Shown in pieces: positions 10,950 to 22,547 of a DNA stretch of 64,000 bases. The stretch is from Aquilaria yunnanensis (taxonomy: Eukaryota > Streptophyta > Magnoliopsida > Malvales > Thymelaeaceae). Every line of letters starts with the position of its first letter. The first letter of the stretch is position 1. The notes beneath the pieces are model-generated. The model saw only the letters and a program-made list of their open reading frames with translations. It was not told where the DNA came from and searched no databases. Location of the stretch: positions 75,215,992-75,279,991 of the forward strand of contig CM077600.1 of the NCBI GenBank assembly GCA_039654915.1, read 5' to 3'. The position numbers were made by a program, and so were the translations under genes.

Positions 10950-13253
10950 TAATGAACACCTCCTTAAAAGTGTTCTAAGCTGGTAACTTGGCCCCAAAGA
11001 ATAGCCTGAAGGATTGCTTGTTTTTCAAGTAACCTATGGACCTTTTTGTAACGTTTTGGAAATTTGGTACTTAATTGCAAAACTCTCAAGAAAGAGCCTT
11101 GGAGAGATATGGGAAGGATATGAATGGTATGAAAGTGCTATTGGAGGACCAAATTGCTCATGGAAGACAAGTTTGGACAAAAGAAACACTAAAGGCATTA
11201 AGGACCTAAATGTCTTAGTGTAAACTTTAAGGTGTTCAAGCTTTTGACGTAAGTTAAAGGGTGGAATTGTAGGGTTATACCACCATGGCGGCTATGGCTT
11301 GATAAATAGTAAAAAAGGTGGGCGAAATGTGGACCAAGAAGTTTAGGACAAAGAAATCATGCTTATGGGCAAAGAAAATGACATAAAGCATGATTGAGGC
11401 TAATAAGGATGTTTAGTGTCCTTAAGCTAATTTAAGAAGCCAAACTCAATTTTTCTTCTCTCATATTCGACCCAACCAACCACCACCCTCCTCCACACTT
11501 CTTCCATAGCTCCTCCATAGCCACCATACCTCCAAGATTGAAATTGAAAGCAAAAGGAAGCAATTGGAAGCAAAATAAAGCTATTGTTTGATTACTTCAA
11601 GGATTAAGCTTCAAATTCGGCCTACTTAACTTGGTAAGGGTTCTCTTGCTCTCATCGATTGTTTACTGTATTTTCAAGCATCTATGGAGCTAGGGCTAAA
11701 CTTGGAAGAGAGCCATGAGCTTAATGAACCAAGCATAGTGAAGGGAGTGTACTTATTGAACATTTTGTGACCTAGTGTGAAGTGCACAATGATGGCAGTG
11801 AAGTGAGGGTTTCTAGAGCCCAAAGTTAGTACTAACTAGTGTTAAAATTCTCCTAAGACCAAGCTTAAGCTTGAGGAGGGCTTCCATAGTGATTTACTTA
11901 AGTTTATTGCATGTTTTATGGACTAACCTATGGTTTATGTTGCTACCTCATTTCATGTGTTTGTCGGTTGTGATGGATGCTGCATTTGGTTGCTATATCT
12001 TGTATATATGCATTGTGGTTTTGTGTTTTAGTGTATTTGGATGCAAGTTTTAATGAGGATCACATTTTCTTAAGAAACCAAGTGTTTCCATTACTAAGTT
12101 TCACAATGAAACTTACTCCCTTCAATTCTGCCATTTCAGGTCCAGCAGAAAGATCACATTCAAAATGAATTTTTTTGTTTGAGTTTTGATTTTAAATTTT
12201 AATGATTATAACTTCCATGTGTCTAGTTGTGATCTGGAAAATTTGGTGATTTTAGGATCACATTTGGTATTTTTAGTGATGGTGCTTATTGTGTTATGCA
12301 GTAGTTGCCCAACATCCTGTTTCTGGAGTCCATTGTGTCTCAGGCACTCCTGTAAATTAGGGTGCATATTTAGTTGGGTTAAGACCATTATATAGTGCAT
12401 GTATGCATTTACATGTAGTGTATCTAAAATGAGACAATCATGTGAACATTTGAGTAATGTTTTGGCTATGTATGTGATGTCATGCAAAGCTGCCTACGTG
12501 CGAATGATAGGCTGCTTACTTGTAAATTCTGTTTTGGCCACATAAAGTTGCTAGATGCAAGAGCATGAAATTCCTATGTATATTGGATTTATATGGGATA
12601 GCCTTGGAAGGCTTACCCCTTGTGAATGAAGTGTTTGTACACTTATGAAAATTTGTATGGGTAAAATGGTCATAAAGTGACCAGAATTTTGACTCTGCAC
12701 TCAAAGTTCTATATCTCCCTGTGTATAATGAATTTTGGTATGAAATTTTAATGAATCCTAGAACACATCCAGAGGTTGAATTGGGATGTAGAATTTCTGA
12801 ATTTCGAGCCCTGTAGCCAAAGAGATGATGTTGCAAAGTTGGCTAAGTTATTATTCATTAGGCTAGAATTTTGTAACCAACTTAAAAAATCCATAACTTG
12901 GTCCATAGGTGGGCTATTGATGTAAAAACCAAATTCCTTGGTTTGCTTAAAGACTCCACTTGATAATGAAGCAAAGAAAATAGGGGGTTATATGGCTAGA
13001 TTAATTCAATTTTTTTGAAGAAGCTTTAGGTGCAGTGGCTGGTCACTTACACTTAATAAGATTGCCTAATGTGTGGTAGCCAAGATTAAGACTTGTGCTA
13101 GTGTTTTCCTTACTTTTCTTGCTACCATGGTGTGCATAAAATGTGAATATGTGTGTAATGGTTGGACCAATATGCATGCATTTACATAGTGCCCAAGAGG
13201 GCTACTTGGGTTTGCACACTAAGGGTATTGTTCTGATGGTCTATAGAACATAC
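10950..13253. other. Unassigned non-coding stretch, LTR-like in composition
   Basis: 2.3 kb without a recognisable protein. A segment near 11440-11640 (CT-rich, many ACC/TCC, then TTCGGCC) looks like the leader part of the long gypsy LTRs at 7515 and 34641. The text near 12690-12900 has the style of a long plant LTR. I found no matching partner or clear TG/CA ends in the window. Confidence 0.35.
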
Positions 13254-14668
13254 TGTTAGTGCTGTGCCCAAAAGCCAATCATGAGATGATTGTATTTTTT
13301 GCACATTGAGTAATGATATTTTATTAATGCATTAATCCAGCAATTATGTTTGTTGTTCTTTTTCTGCGTAACATAATAAACATAATTGTAACCCTAGAAT
13401 AATGATATTCTCAAATGTCCCTGGTCTAGTATTATTGTGGAGCGGGTTGCAATAATACATAACGACTAGCATATGTGGAGACTAATATGAGATATGTAGT
13501 CTACATATAGGTACAAGTTGGAGAACTTATGTACTGGACCGACCCACCATGAGAACACTACATGGATCGTTATGTGAGTGTCATAAGTGATTCTCATAGT
13601 GATCATGGTATATGTAGTCCTTCGACCTAAGATCATCAAGGTTCCCTACATGTGAGTCACATACTTTCATACTTTCTTTTGGTGCTCGTAACTGAGTGAA
13701 CTTGAAGGAGCTCATTGGGTATGCCAGTTATCATGCGGAGGGATTGGTATGATCAAGATGGGATTTGTCCCTCCATGTAATGGGAGTGATATCTTCGAGC
13801 CCCTTGATAGAGTGACACATAGAAAATGCATGGCCATGCTCGGATGAGTTGATATACGATATCAATGTCATCATTTTAAGTTGGTCTACTCGGTAATCAA
13901 GAAACCAAAGATTGGGCTATACCAGAGTGACACATTCCATGTCTCGTGCTTAGTCTTGATATCTTGGACAAAGGGACAATGACATATATCAATGATGATC
14001 ATAAAGGTTTAGTCTAATCACCGACAATCTTGTCACTTGGGTAGTAATGATGTGTTGCTAGACACCACTCATTGCTTATGATCATAAATGTGATTTATGA
14101 TCATTGCCAACGTGGTAAGAGTCTATTGGGTCACACACATAGAGCTATTTAGATCATTAGAGTGCTTGGGCTAATTATTTGGGCTATAGTTTCACTTTAA
14201 TTTCGTATTAATAATGGGCCCAAGAGTTGAGCCATTATTAAGATCGAAATTAAAGCCTAATTGGATTAGGGCTTTGAAACCCAGTAGGCCTGGAAGTTGA
14301 GTCTCTCTATAAATACAACTTTTAGTGAGAAATTTGCAGGGCTCCTTGCCCTAGACTCCCAAAAAGACAGCCACACTCTTCTCTTGCAATTCCTTGGAGG
14401 ACGCAAGCTAGCACTGCGAGCGCAAGAGAAACGCATCTATCGGGACACGGTGGAGGCATGGTGATCCCGAGAGGCTCGTGTGGATACCATAAAGAGCTTG
14501 AACATGTCAACTATTCAGGTTTTGTGGTTCGACTCTACAGTTGAGTGAGAGATCTCAACCGAAAATTAGGTATGAAAATTTTCGAACACCCGGTTTACCC
14601 CATTTCACTTGGATCTTAGAGGGTTTCGGTTAAATTCCGCTATGCTTTTTGGCTCTCGAAACCCAACA
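13254..14668 (+). mobile_element. Solo LTR of the copia-1 family
   Basis: A 1415-bp LTR runs TGTTAGTG to ACCCAACA with the exact target duplication CATAC (13249-13253 and 14669-14673). It is the inverted counterpart of the element-1 LTRs. The TATA box CTCTATAAATACAAC lies near 14302-14316. It gives the uninterrupted LTR sequence against which the insertions at 71, 7515 and 54062 can be placed. Confidence 0.92.
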
Positions 14669-14673
14669 CATAC

Positions 14674-14911
14674 CAATCCTGGTAGTTTCAAATGCACAAA
14701 TTTGGCACCATAACTGGACTACCCCAGAGTGGGTAACATTTGCACTTGCATCAAGATAGGTAATCCATGTTGCAGAACCTCCTTAACAAATCCTTAAATC
14801 TTTCCCAAGCTTCATAAAGTGTCTCAGAATCCATCTGACTAAAAGCAGAAATATCATTACGGAACCTTGTAGTCTTGATTCGGGGAAAATACTTCAATAG
14901 AAATTTCTTAG
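14674..14911 (-). pseudogene. gag: Athila-like gag, 3' part of a split gene
   Basis: Reading leftwards from 14911, the translation gives KYFPRIKTTRFRNDISAF, then SQMDSETLYEAWERFKDLL. This is the standard plant retrotransposon Gag (retrotrans_gag) core. The first half of the same gene lies at 33811-34304, on the other side of Tat element A. The match fades after CNMDYL near 14760; the remaining bases to the CATAC duplication are not recognisable. Confidence 0.85.
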
Positions 14912-15642
14912 TGAAGCCCATTGGCATCCTCGTTGTATGACATGTTGGCTTGAAGGAGAGACTTCCGGTGTGAAGGTGTTTGCAAGATTTTGAAGAACAG
15001 GGGTTAGAAACTCCCCGGAATGTGTTTTAGGGGGAGGAGCCTCTAACGCCCAAGTCAGTATTTGTGTGAGTAGTAGTAGAGAGCAGAGAGTGGAGAATAA
15101 AGAAAAAGTCTCTCTTCCTTACCAAGGTCCCTCCCAGGTATTTATAGGAGTGTGGAGGGAGGCGGCTATTTGACATAGCTCGTTCAGATCATGACACGTG
15201 TTTGGTCAGATCCAATCAGTACGTTCAGAGGTAGGCATCTCCAGCTGGTCGTAGGCCGTTCTGGCCAGAGGGCAGGGGCGTGTGCGAGGTCTTTTTGTTA
15301 GAGGCTCTTTAATCATTTTTGTCGTATCTCCGTAAGACCCCTTCGGGTTGTGAGACCCCTTCAGTAGAGACTTTCTCTGAGGGCTATTGGGGAAGGCCTT
15401 TTGGTAGAGTGGGTCATCTTCAAAAGATGTTTTCCTTTGTCGAGGATGGTGGATCTACTTTTCCGAGGTCGGTAGATTCATAAATTTGAGGGTGGTGAAA
15501 GACACCTTTTCCTAAAGTTGGTCATGTTACCTTTCCAAGGGTGGTGTTGGGGGTGCCTCGAGATCGGGGCTAAGCTAACACCGAAGGTGGTTTCGTGATA
15601 GCTAATCCGGAGATCTTAAGGGCCATAGCCCTTCGACTATCA
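14912..15642 (-). repeat. 3' LTR of Tat element A
   Basis: 731 bp from TGAAGCCC to GACTATCA on the plus strand. The leftward TATA element lies near 15137-15150 and CACGTG at 15195-15200. The purine tract on the minus strand just right of it reads GAAGGAGGGCATA. Compared by eye with 24838-25129 it differs at roughly one base in ten. Confidence 0.9.
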
Positions 15643-16008
15643 TATGCCCTCCTTCGGAAGCCGAGTAGTATCTTCAGCATTAGGCTTTTGTGAGCGTGTC
15701 ATGAAAGCGATAGATGTTCCCGTTTAACAGCGCCGAACCTTGAGCTAGGTGACCTTCTTTGGGGTGGGCATCTCTTTGGTTCACAATGCCTCCTTTGGCC
15801 GAAGTAGTATCTTCGACATCAAATGGGATTCCTCATTTTTGACCAAGCTCTTAATGTTTCCAAAGTTGTATCTTTGGATGAGGAATAATATTTCCCATTC
15901 TGATTTTTCCCTGTTCTCTGTTGCTTGTTAATGAATGGTCAAGTCTTCTGACTAGGCAGTTGCATAGGCCTGCTAATGTCAGAAGGTGTGCCCTTATTTC
16001 TTGTGTCG

Positions 16009-16024
16009 AGTGACACGTGTCACT
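16009..16024 (+). promoter_or_regulatory. 16-bp perfect palindrome with G-box upstream of the antisense gene
   Basis: AGTGACACGTGTCACT is self-complementary and centred on CACGTG, the plant bZIP/bHLH G-box. It lies about 94 bp upstream of the TATA box. In element B the same place (54941-54955) reads CACATG, one transition away. Regulatory role is inferred. Confidence 0.5.
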
Positions 16025-16117
16025 AGGTGATTGGAAAACGGTCATGTCCGTTACATCGGTTACATCCCTTCATTTGCGAAGAGTCATTATGCCTATGCTT
16101 CACCTGCCTCCTTCGAT

Positions 16118-16127
16118 CTATATAAAC
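16118..16127 (+). promoter_or_regulatory. TATA box of the antisense gene (element A)
   Basis: CTATATAAAC lies 250 bp before the ATG and is identical in element B at 55050-55059, in a block of conserved sequence. It points rightwards, opposite to the LTR promoter. Confidence 0.65.
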
Positions 16128-16377
16128 ATTTCCTCCTTCAGAGTTTTCCACACTTCTCAATTTTTATTCCTTTTGCTCTCTGATATCTTCTCGTCATTCA
16201 TCTTTCTTTGGTGGTGGTGCTAGTGGTGGAGCAATTCTAGCGAGTTTATGGTGATTTTCAAAGTCCATGTCTTCATTCCAAACTAGGTAGGTTTCCTCCC
16301 GAAGTGCTTTCTTTTTTTTTTTTTGTTTTAATTCTCTTCCCTTCGCTTTCCAAGGTTAGATTCCTTTGTTCCCAAAC

Positions 16378-18861
16378 ATGTCTTCTTACCAAGTAGAAGC
16401 TCATCCCGTTCCTAAGAGTTGGCTCCCTCTTAACTCTCATCCAAGTTGTGCCACTTCGAAGAAAGTGAAGAAGTGGTCGGCTAAATTTTTTCTCCCTTCC
16501 TATACCATCATCAGGCTACCTAGTCCTGGTATGCCTAGCTATGCTCCTCATTTAGATGATGTTACTGTCTTTAGGGCTCAGCTGAAGGCGGGACTTTGGT
16601 ATCCCCCTCCAAAGACGCATTGCAACTTTTGCCAATGTCATGGTATAGCCATCAACCAACTTCCCCCAAACTCCTACTCCTACTTTAATTCTTTTCTTTG
16701 TATGTGTGGGGTCTTCAACATAGAGCTCCACTTTATCTTTTTCATGCAATACTACAAACTCCACCTTGTTCTGAAGGGCGGGTTCTACTTCTTGCTCCCT
16801 GGGGGATCTGGGAGAAAGAAATATACGTTCACCTTCGAAATAAAGGATAGTTGGAAAGGTTGGCAAAATAAGTTCTTTTTTCTAAAGGTGGATGAGCAGT
16901 GGAAGGACATGCCGACCAAATGGGCTTTAAGGACTCTTGATATCGATGTAGTAGACTCGAGGAAGCTCCTAACCTTAGAGCTAGAGTCCTAGTTTGAAGA
17001 GTTTGACAGCTGTATTCGGTCTGTCATGGATTGGGATCCCGAGGTCCCTCCGCGTTGTCTATACCCCTTCCCCATCAGATGGAGTTTCATGACCAAAGAG
17101 GTCATTCAGGAGCTTGGGGTAGTTAAGGAACATGTTACCAATGAAGGTATGCCGAAGCCCTTGGTTGATGGGAAGAATGCGTGGTTGGTGAAGCTCATTC
17201 GGAGAGAACTTATGTATTCGGCACTGAAAGAAAGTAAGCTCTTTTTCAATTTTGTTACTCATGCCTTTTTGTACTTACACTGATGTTCTCCTTTTTGCAG
17301 AGATGGGTGATAAATCTGCTGCTTTCTGCAAGAGTCACTTCCTTGGCCAGGCCGAGAAGGGGGAGTAACTTGTTGAAAAGGAAGAAGGCGTTGACTGGAC
17401 CATCTTCGGCGTCGAAGTCAAAGAAGGCCAAGAAGGACTTCTTTCCACCTCCACCCGAAGGGGACATGGAGGTGCTTGGCCAAACTCCCGTTCATGCAAC
17501 CCATCTTCGAAACTGACCATCTGTTCAACCCCTATCAGTCCTAATGCAGCTGTCAAGACGTTGAGGACTTTGGTCGGGGAGCTTTCGGTCAAAGAACTGG
17601 AGGAACGTCGAAAGAAAAGTGGCAAAGGTGTTCCCACCGAGGTCCTTGCTATCAACGACTCCGAGGGAGATGACCCTGAACTCCCCCTAGGTTTTTCCCT
17701 TAGCCATTCATCTATGAGTTTGGGAATTTTTGGTATTTTAGACCTTGTAGACGAATGGCTAATGGATAACATTTTAATCGAACTTCAGCATGACTTTATA
17801 GACGAAGGAGCGCAGGCTCAGTGGGAAGAGGACCATGCTTGGAAGAGGGCCGTTCAGGACTCAAAAATCCCAAGGGAAAAAATTTTGATGGAGCCTTTCT
17901 GGACTTTTGCGGAGGACATGGACTTGTTCTCCGAGGATAGCCAGAAGATGGCCCCTCAGATGGCGAGGGGCATTATGACTAATGCCACCTTTCAGTCCCT
18001 GACGGAGGAGTGCCCCAATGAGGAAGTCCTCGCTGCGAGGATGAGTGAACATTAACCCAGGTAAACCTTAACCCTTTGGGACTTAGAAAAATTTTGAGCT
18101 TTTGTTGCTTTTTGACCCTTATTTGGAATCCTCCCCTTTTGCAGCTGTTGGCATTGAGTGGATATGTTTAGGCTTGCGCAGCTAAGCAATCTTCGGTATG
18201 AAGTCGGTAACAGGAGACCTTGCCAAAAGCCAAGGTAGTTTTTGCTAGCTTAGCCATCAAGTACGACGATCTTAATAAAATTGTGAAGGAGGACCTGGGT
18301 AGTCTTCGGCAAGAGGTGCTGAAAAGCCAAAATAAGCTGTTGCAAGACTTTTCATCCAAGGTGTTGGACCTTAGCTCGAGGGTAGTGGCCCTTACTTCGA
18401 TGAATGAAACCTTCCAAAAGGAGAAGGAGGACGTCATTGCTGACCTTATGAAGATGCTGGGGCTCAACGCCAAATTCTTAGCCGAGATCGATTGGCTGAA
18501 GAAGGAGAAAAAGAAGAAGAAGAATAAGCTGGAGGAGGAGGTCGAGGTTCTTAAGAAATAGCTGGAGGACTTGAAGGCAGAGAAGGCTAAGTCCGATGAG
18601 GTGACTAAGTCCTCTTATCAGGACGGTTTTTGCCTTGCTATCCACCAAGTCTTGTCCAAGTATCCCGACCTTGACCTCTCCTTCCTTTGGGCACTTGACA
18701 TTCCCGAAGGACCATCCTCTGAATGGTTAAGTGCAGAATTTCTCAACATTCCCATTTTCCCTCCTTCGGCGACTGAAGTTGGCGCGGATGGAGAGGCTGA
18801 ATCTGAACATGACCAATTTGAAGATGCTAAGGACCTCGAAGGTGGGCAAGAGAAGCAATAG
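16378..18861 (+). pseudogene. Tat antisense gene (putative gypsy-type transposon domain protein), element A
   Basis: Antisense to gag-pol. Start MSSYQVEAHPVPKSW at 16378. Inferred exons: 16378-17233, 17301-18060, 18145-18861, with GT-AG introns of 67 and 84 bp. A 5'-UTR intron (16287-16359) is possible. The exon-1 product has the WYPPP...FCQCHGIAINQLPPNSYSYFN block typical of the plant family annotated as putative gypsy-type transposon (Pfam PF04195, recalled, not searched). Exon 2 carries a basic Lys-rich segment and an acidic one. Exon 3 is a long coiled coil with Lys/Glu-rich heptads. The product would be about 780 residues. Function is unknown; it is not an envelope-like protein (no signal peptide or membrane segment). 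Defects: stop at 16990, compensating frameshifts between about 17340 and 17520, a 1-nt loss before intron 2, and stops early in exon 3. Confidence 0.8.
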
Positions 18862-19385
18862 GCGCGTCCATCTTCTTCTTCTTTTTTCTGGTGTTCTACA
18901 CCTTGTATTCTCACATTGAAGAGTTAATGGAACTTTCTTGCTTCAAAATTTTGGCTAAGTCCCTGATTGGTCTCTAGATATTATCTTCATCCTTCGGTGC
19001 TTAACTATTTTCGGCAATGAGGGGTTTCATGACCATCTTTGGTCAACCTCTTTCATAAAATTTGCCTTTCAAAAATAGTTAGGCATCTTTAGGACCAACC
19101 ATATTCAATCGGCTATTTTTGGAGAAACTTAACTTGTGTAAAAAATAGTTAAGTGCCTTTGGCACCAATGATGTTTGGTTGATCACCCTCGGCAAAACAA
19201 TGTATAATTTCACACATGCGCCTTCGGCAACAACCACATTCGGTTTACCTCCCTTGGAAGCAACCATGTTCGATGGATCACCCTCAGCAAAAAAATGTAT
19301 AATTTCACACATGCACCTTCGGCAATAACCACATTCGGTCTGCCTCCCTCGGCATCTTTTGCACAATTTTTCCAACCAAAAATTT
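18862..19385. repeat. TTCGG-rich spacer between antisense gene and pol
   Basis: The two genes converge here. The spacer holds degenerate direct repeats around CCTTCGGCAACAACCACATT; a clear pair starts near 19199 and 19294, 95 bp apart. Element B has the same kind of spacer (57743-57942 and 59969-60390). It is probably the shared 3' end of both transcripts. Confidence 0.6.
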
Positions 19386-19388
19386 TTT

Positions 19389-20440
19389 CTAAGTGTAGAA
19401 GTTTTTCAAAAAGTCTGAATGCCATGTATTTTTCAATTTTCCACCTTCGGTATCATCGAGCTTGTAGACTCCTGGCTGAACTTCCTCAAGTACCAAATAA
19501 GGTCCGTCCCAATTTGCCTGAAGTACTGCATGAGATGGTCTTCGGGCTTCGAATTCAGCCTTTTGAAGAATGGGGTCCCCTTTCTTGATTCCTTTACACT
19601 TGACATGCAAGTTTGAAGCAACGGCTACTCTCTGCTGAAAAGCTTTTCTTCTGAGCTCGGCCATATCTCTATTCTCGTCAATAAAATCCAACTTGGTTCT
19701 TAAACCGAGGATGTTCCTTTCTTTGTCAAACACCTGTATCTTCACCGATGGCTTTACGACCTCAGTAAGGATAATGGCCTCTATGCCGAAGATGAGTGAG
19801 AAGGGTGTCTCACTCGTGGCCCTTCTAGGGGTTGTTCGATAGCTCCAGAGCACACTCAGAAGTTCTCCTGGTTATTTTCCCTTTGCTTCCATCAACCTCT
19901 TTTTAAGACCATCTTTTATCATTCTGTTGGACACTTCAACTTGTCCATTGCTCTGAGGATGGGCAACCGGGGCAAAGTGCAATTTTATCCCAAGGTTGGC
20001 TGGGAATTCCTGGAAACCTTTATCGGTGAACTGGGAACCATTATCAGCTACTATCACCCTCGGTATGCCAAATCTGCATATGATGTTCTTCTAGACAAAT
20101 CTTTGTATGTCTTTCACCGATATTGCTGCTAAAGGCTCTCCCTCGATCCACTTGCTAAAATAGTCTATTGTGACTATGCAGAACTTCACTCCTCCTAGAG
20201 CTGGTGGGAGAGGCCCAATGAGGTCAATGCCCTAGACCGTGAAGGGGCAACGATAGTTTGCCAAAGTTATTACTTTCAAGGGTAGTCTTTGGATGGGAGC
20301 ATGTCTCTGGCATTTGTCGCATTTTTGGACAAACTACTTTGCATCCTTCCTCAAGGTAGGCCAGAAATATCCTTGGCAGAGTATTACCCTGGCAAGGGCA
20401 TCAGTTCCTATGTGAGACTCATAGGCCCCCTCATGGACTT
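19389..20440 (-). pseudogene. pol: Tat integrase, element A, broken
   Basis: Reading leftwards: zinc-binding region HEGAYESHIG then CDKCQRHAP (two His, two Cys); core with GIDLIGPLP (Asp), VADNGSQF (Asp) and SNGQVEVSNR (Glu); then WSYRTTPRRAT and the C-terminal domain ending VYKLDD...WHSDFLKNFYT. No chromodomain follows, as expected for Tat. The whole region is in one frame, interrupted by stops that fall where Trp is conserved (before GIDLIG, before KNIICRFG, and in KGK*PGEL). Normal role: insertion of element cDNA. Confidence 0.92.
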
Positions 20441-20444
20441 CTTT

Positions 20445-21694
20445 GAGGACCATCTCCACGTCTTTTTCGCTGACGTACCTCTGTAATGGACTTGAGTACC
20501 CTTGTCGGTACAACTCTTCTCCAATCGGGAAGTATATTCTTGAGCGCTTTCACACTTTTGTAGCTTCAAGAGGATTTTCGGGAAGTTCTGAAGTTGTGAG
20601 GTATTTCTTGATAGGATCTTTCCACCTTATACCCAAGGTTGTTATGCATATCATCGCTTTGCTTGGCTGATACAGTACTTCGGTGGACTCCTTTGATTTG
20701 GCCAGAGTATCTGCTTCCATATTATCTCGTTGTGGTACGTTTTCAATATGTACTGTGTTGAACTCCTGGAGGAGCTTTTTCATGAGATCATGGTACTTTA
20801 CCAAGTTTGGGTCCTTTGCCCCATAGTCCCCTGCCATCTATCGGACCACTAGTTGAGAATCACTGTGGGCCTTCAGATTCCTCACACCTACTCTTTTTGC
20901 CAGCCGCAAGCCTGCTATAAGGGCTTCATATTTAGCGACATTGTTGGTGACATTGAATTAGAATTTGATGGCCTTCATAGCTTCTATACCTTTGGGTCCG
21001 CAAAGGATTACTTTGGCTCCCTGGAGTTCGGGTCTTTAGGCACCATCAACGAATAATGTCCATTTAGGCTCATCATTTCCAAGGTCTTCTGGACGACCTT
21101 CAATTTTAGGTACCTCAGCGATGAAGTCTGCCAGTGCTTGGACTTTTATTGCCTTTCTTAGCTCATAGGTGATGTCATATTCACCAAGTTTGATGCACCA
21201 CTTCAATAATCTTCCCGAATGGTCTACCTTCTCATGACATCACGAAGAGGTAGGTTACGTTGAACAATGATAGGGTGCCCTTGGAAGTAAGGTCGCAGCC
21301 TTGTACTTGCCAGTACTAAGGCATAGATGGCCTTCTGTAAAAGAGGGTACCTAATTTTGGCACCATGTAGGGACTTACTCACATAGTATGCTGGCCATTG
21401 CTTTCCTCCTTCTTCTTTTACAAGCACCGAACTTACTGCCTTTTCGGTGACGGCGAAGTAGAGGATGAGGGGTTCTCCTTCTCGTGGCTGCCGAAGTGTC
21501 GGCGGACAGGTTAGGTAGCTTTTGAGCTCCTCCCAAGCCTTCTGGCACTCTTCGTTCCAAGGGTGTTCCTCGGGACCAAAGTTACGTTCATTTTTTCCTA
21601 CTTTGGTAAGCACTTTAAAGAATGGTAGGCACCGGTCCCCATATTTGGAGATGAATCTACTAAGGGCTGTGATTCTCCCAGTAAGCCTTTGCAC
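20445..21694 (-). pseudogene. pol: Tat RNase H and RT-RNase H tether, element A, broken
   Basis: From the right: tether region ITALSRFISKYGDRCLPFF, WNEECQKAWEELKSYL and LILYFAVTEKAVSSVLV with YYVSKSLHGAKIRYPLLQK. Then an RNase H with WTLFVDGA (first catalytic Asp), KYEALIAGL and AHSDSQLVV, a second Asp region. A frameshift falls between about 21224 and 21044. A linker to integrase (20445-20550) includes the LYRQGYSSPLQRYV segment. The normal role is to remove RNA from the RNA-DNA hybrid. Confidence 0.88.
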
Positions 21695-22521
21695 ATCCTT
21701 GGTCGTTGCGGGAGTTTGGAATCCTAGCAGGGCCTTAACATTTTCTGGCTTGGTGTCGATACCTCTTTGGATACCATAAACCCGAGGAATTTGCTAGCCA
21801 TTACCCTGAACACACATTTCTCGGGGTTAAGATGGATCCTGAATTTTTTAAGTTGGCGGAATGTTTCTTCCAAGTCTATGATATGACTGCTAGGTTGTTT
21901 GCTATTAACTATCATATCGTCAACATATACTTCCATATTTCTCCCAATTTGGGAGCTAAATACCTTGTTCATCAGCCTTTGGTACGTTGCTTTCGCGTTT
22001 TCAAGGTTAAAGGGCATTCTCACATAGTAGTAGGTACCGACTTCGGTTATGAAGACAGTTTTTTCCTCATATTCGGGATTCATCCAAATTTGGTGATATC
22101 CACTAAAGGCATCAAGGAAGCTAAACAGGCTGTACTCGACAGTGGAGTTTACCAATTGGTCTATTGGTAGCAGAGGGATGGAGTCCTTCGGACAGGCGTC
22201 GTTTATGTTTCAGAAGTTTATACACATTCAAAGTTTATCGCTCCCCTCATTTGTCACAACAACTACGTTGCTTAGCCATTCGGGGTACTTGAACTCCCTT
22301 ATTATTCCAGCCTTCATTAGCCATTGGACTTCGATTTTAATGAAGTTGTTCTTATGCACTGAGAGGCTACGTTTTTTCTCTAGACACGCTTTAAGAAAAT
22401 GTTGGATTATACTCGGGTCCACCCCAGGCATATCACTCAGAGAGTAAGCAAACATATCTTTGTTCATTAATAGAAGGGATACAAGCTTTTCCTTATCACC
22501 TTCAGCCAGTTTTTTCCCCAC
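21695..22521 (-). pseudogene. pol: Tat reverse transcriptase, element A, broken
   Basis: N-terminal fingers (22521-22228) show KDMFAYSLSDMPGVDP and YPEWLSNVVVVTNEGSDKL. The palm (22155-21724) shows SFLDAFSGYHQIWM (first Asp), ITEVGTYYYVRMPF and the catalytic VYVDDMIV, then CVFRVMASKFLGFMVS. A frame break separates it from the tether. The PFGLKNA turn has changed to PFNLENA. It would be non-functional even without the frame breaks. Confidence 0.92.
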
Positions 22522-22547
22522 TTGGGTACTTCGACCTGGGACAAGCT

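Noticed and set aside
14907..14911. CTTAG directly left of both element A and element B, as a possible target preference
   Set aside because: Two cases only. In B the G to A change that makes CTTAG is absent from the uninterrupted copia LTR at 13960, so it is probably later or chance.
17335..17772. Minus-strand ORFs overlapping the antisense gene, and similar ones at 56984-57613
   Set aside because: They are mirror images of Lys/Glu-rich coding sequence on the plus strand; no family pattern is seen and they are not kept between A and B.
16378..18861. Envelope-like or host gene captured by the retrotransposon
   Set aside because: No signal peptide, membrane segment or cleavage site; the protein matches the known antisense ORF type of Tat elements, and both copies in the window have it at the same place.
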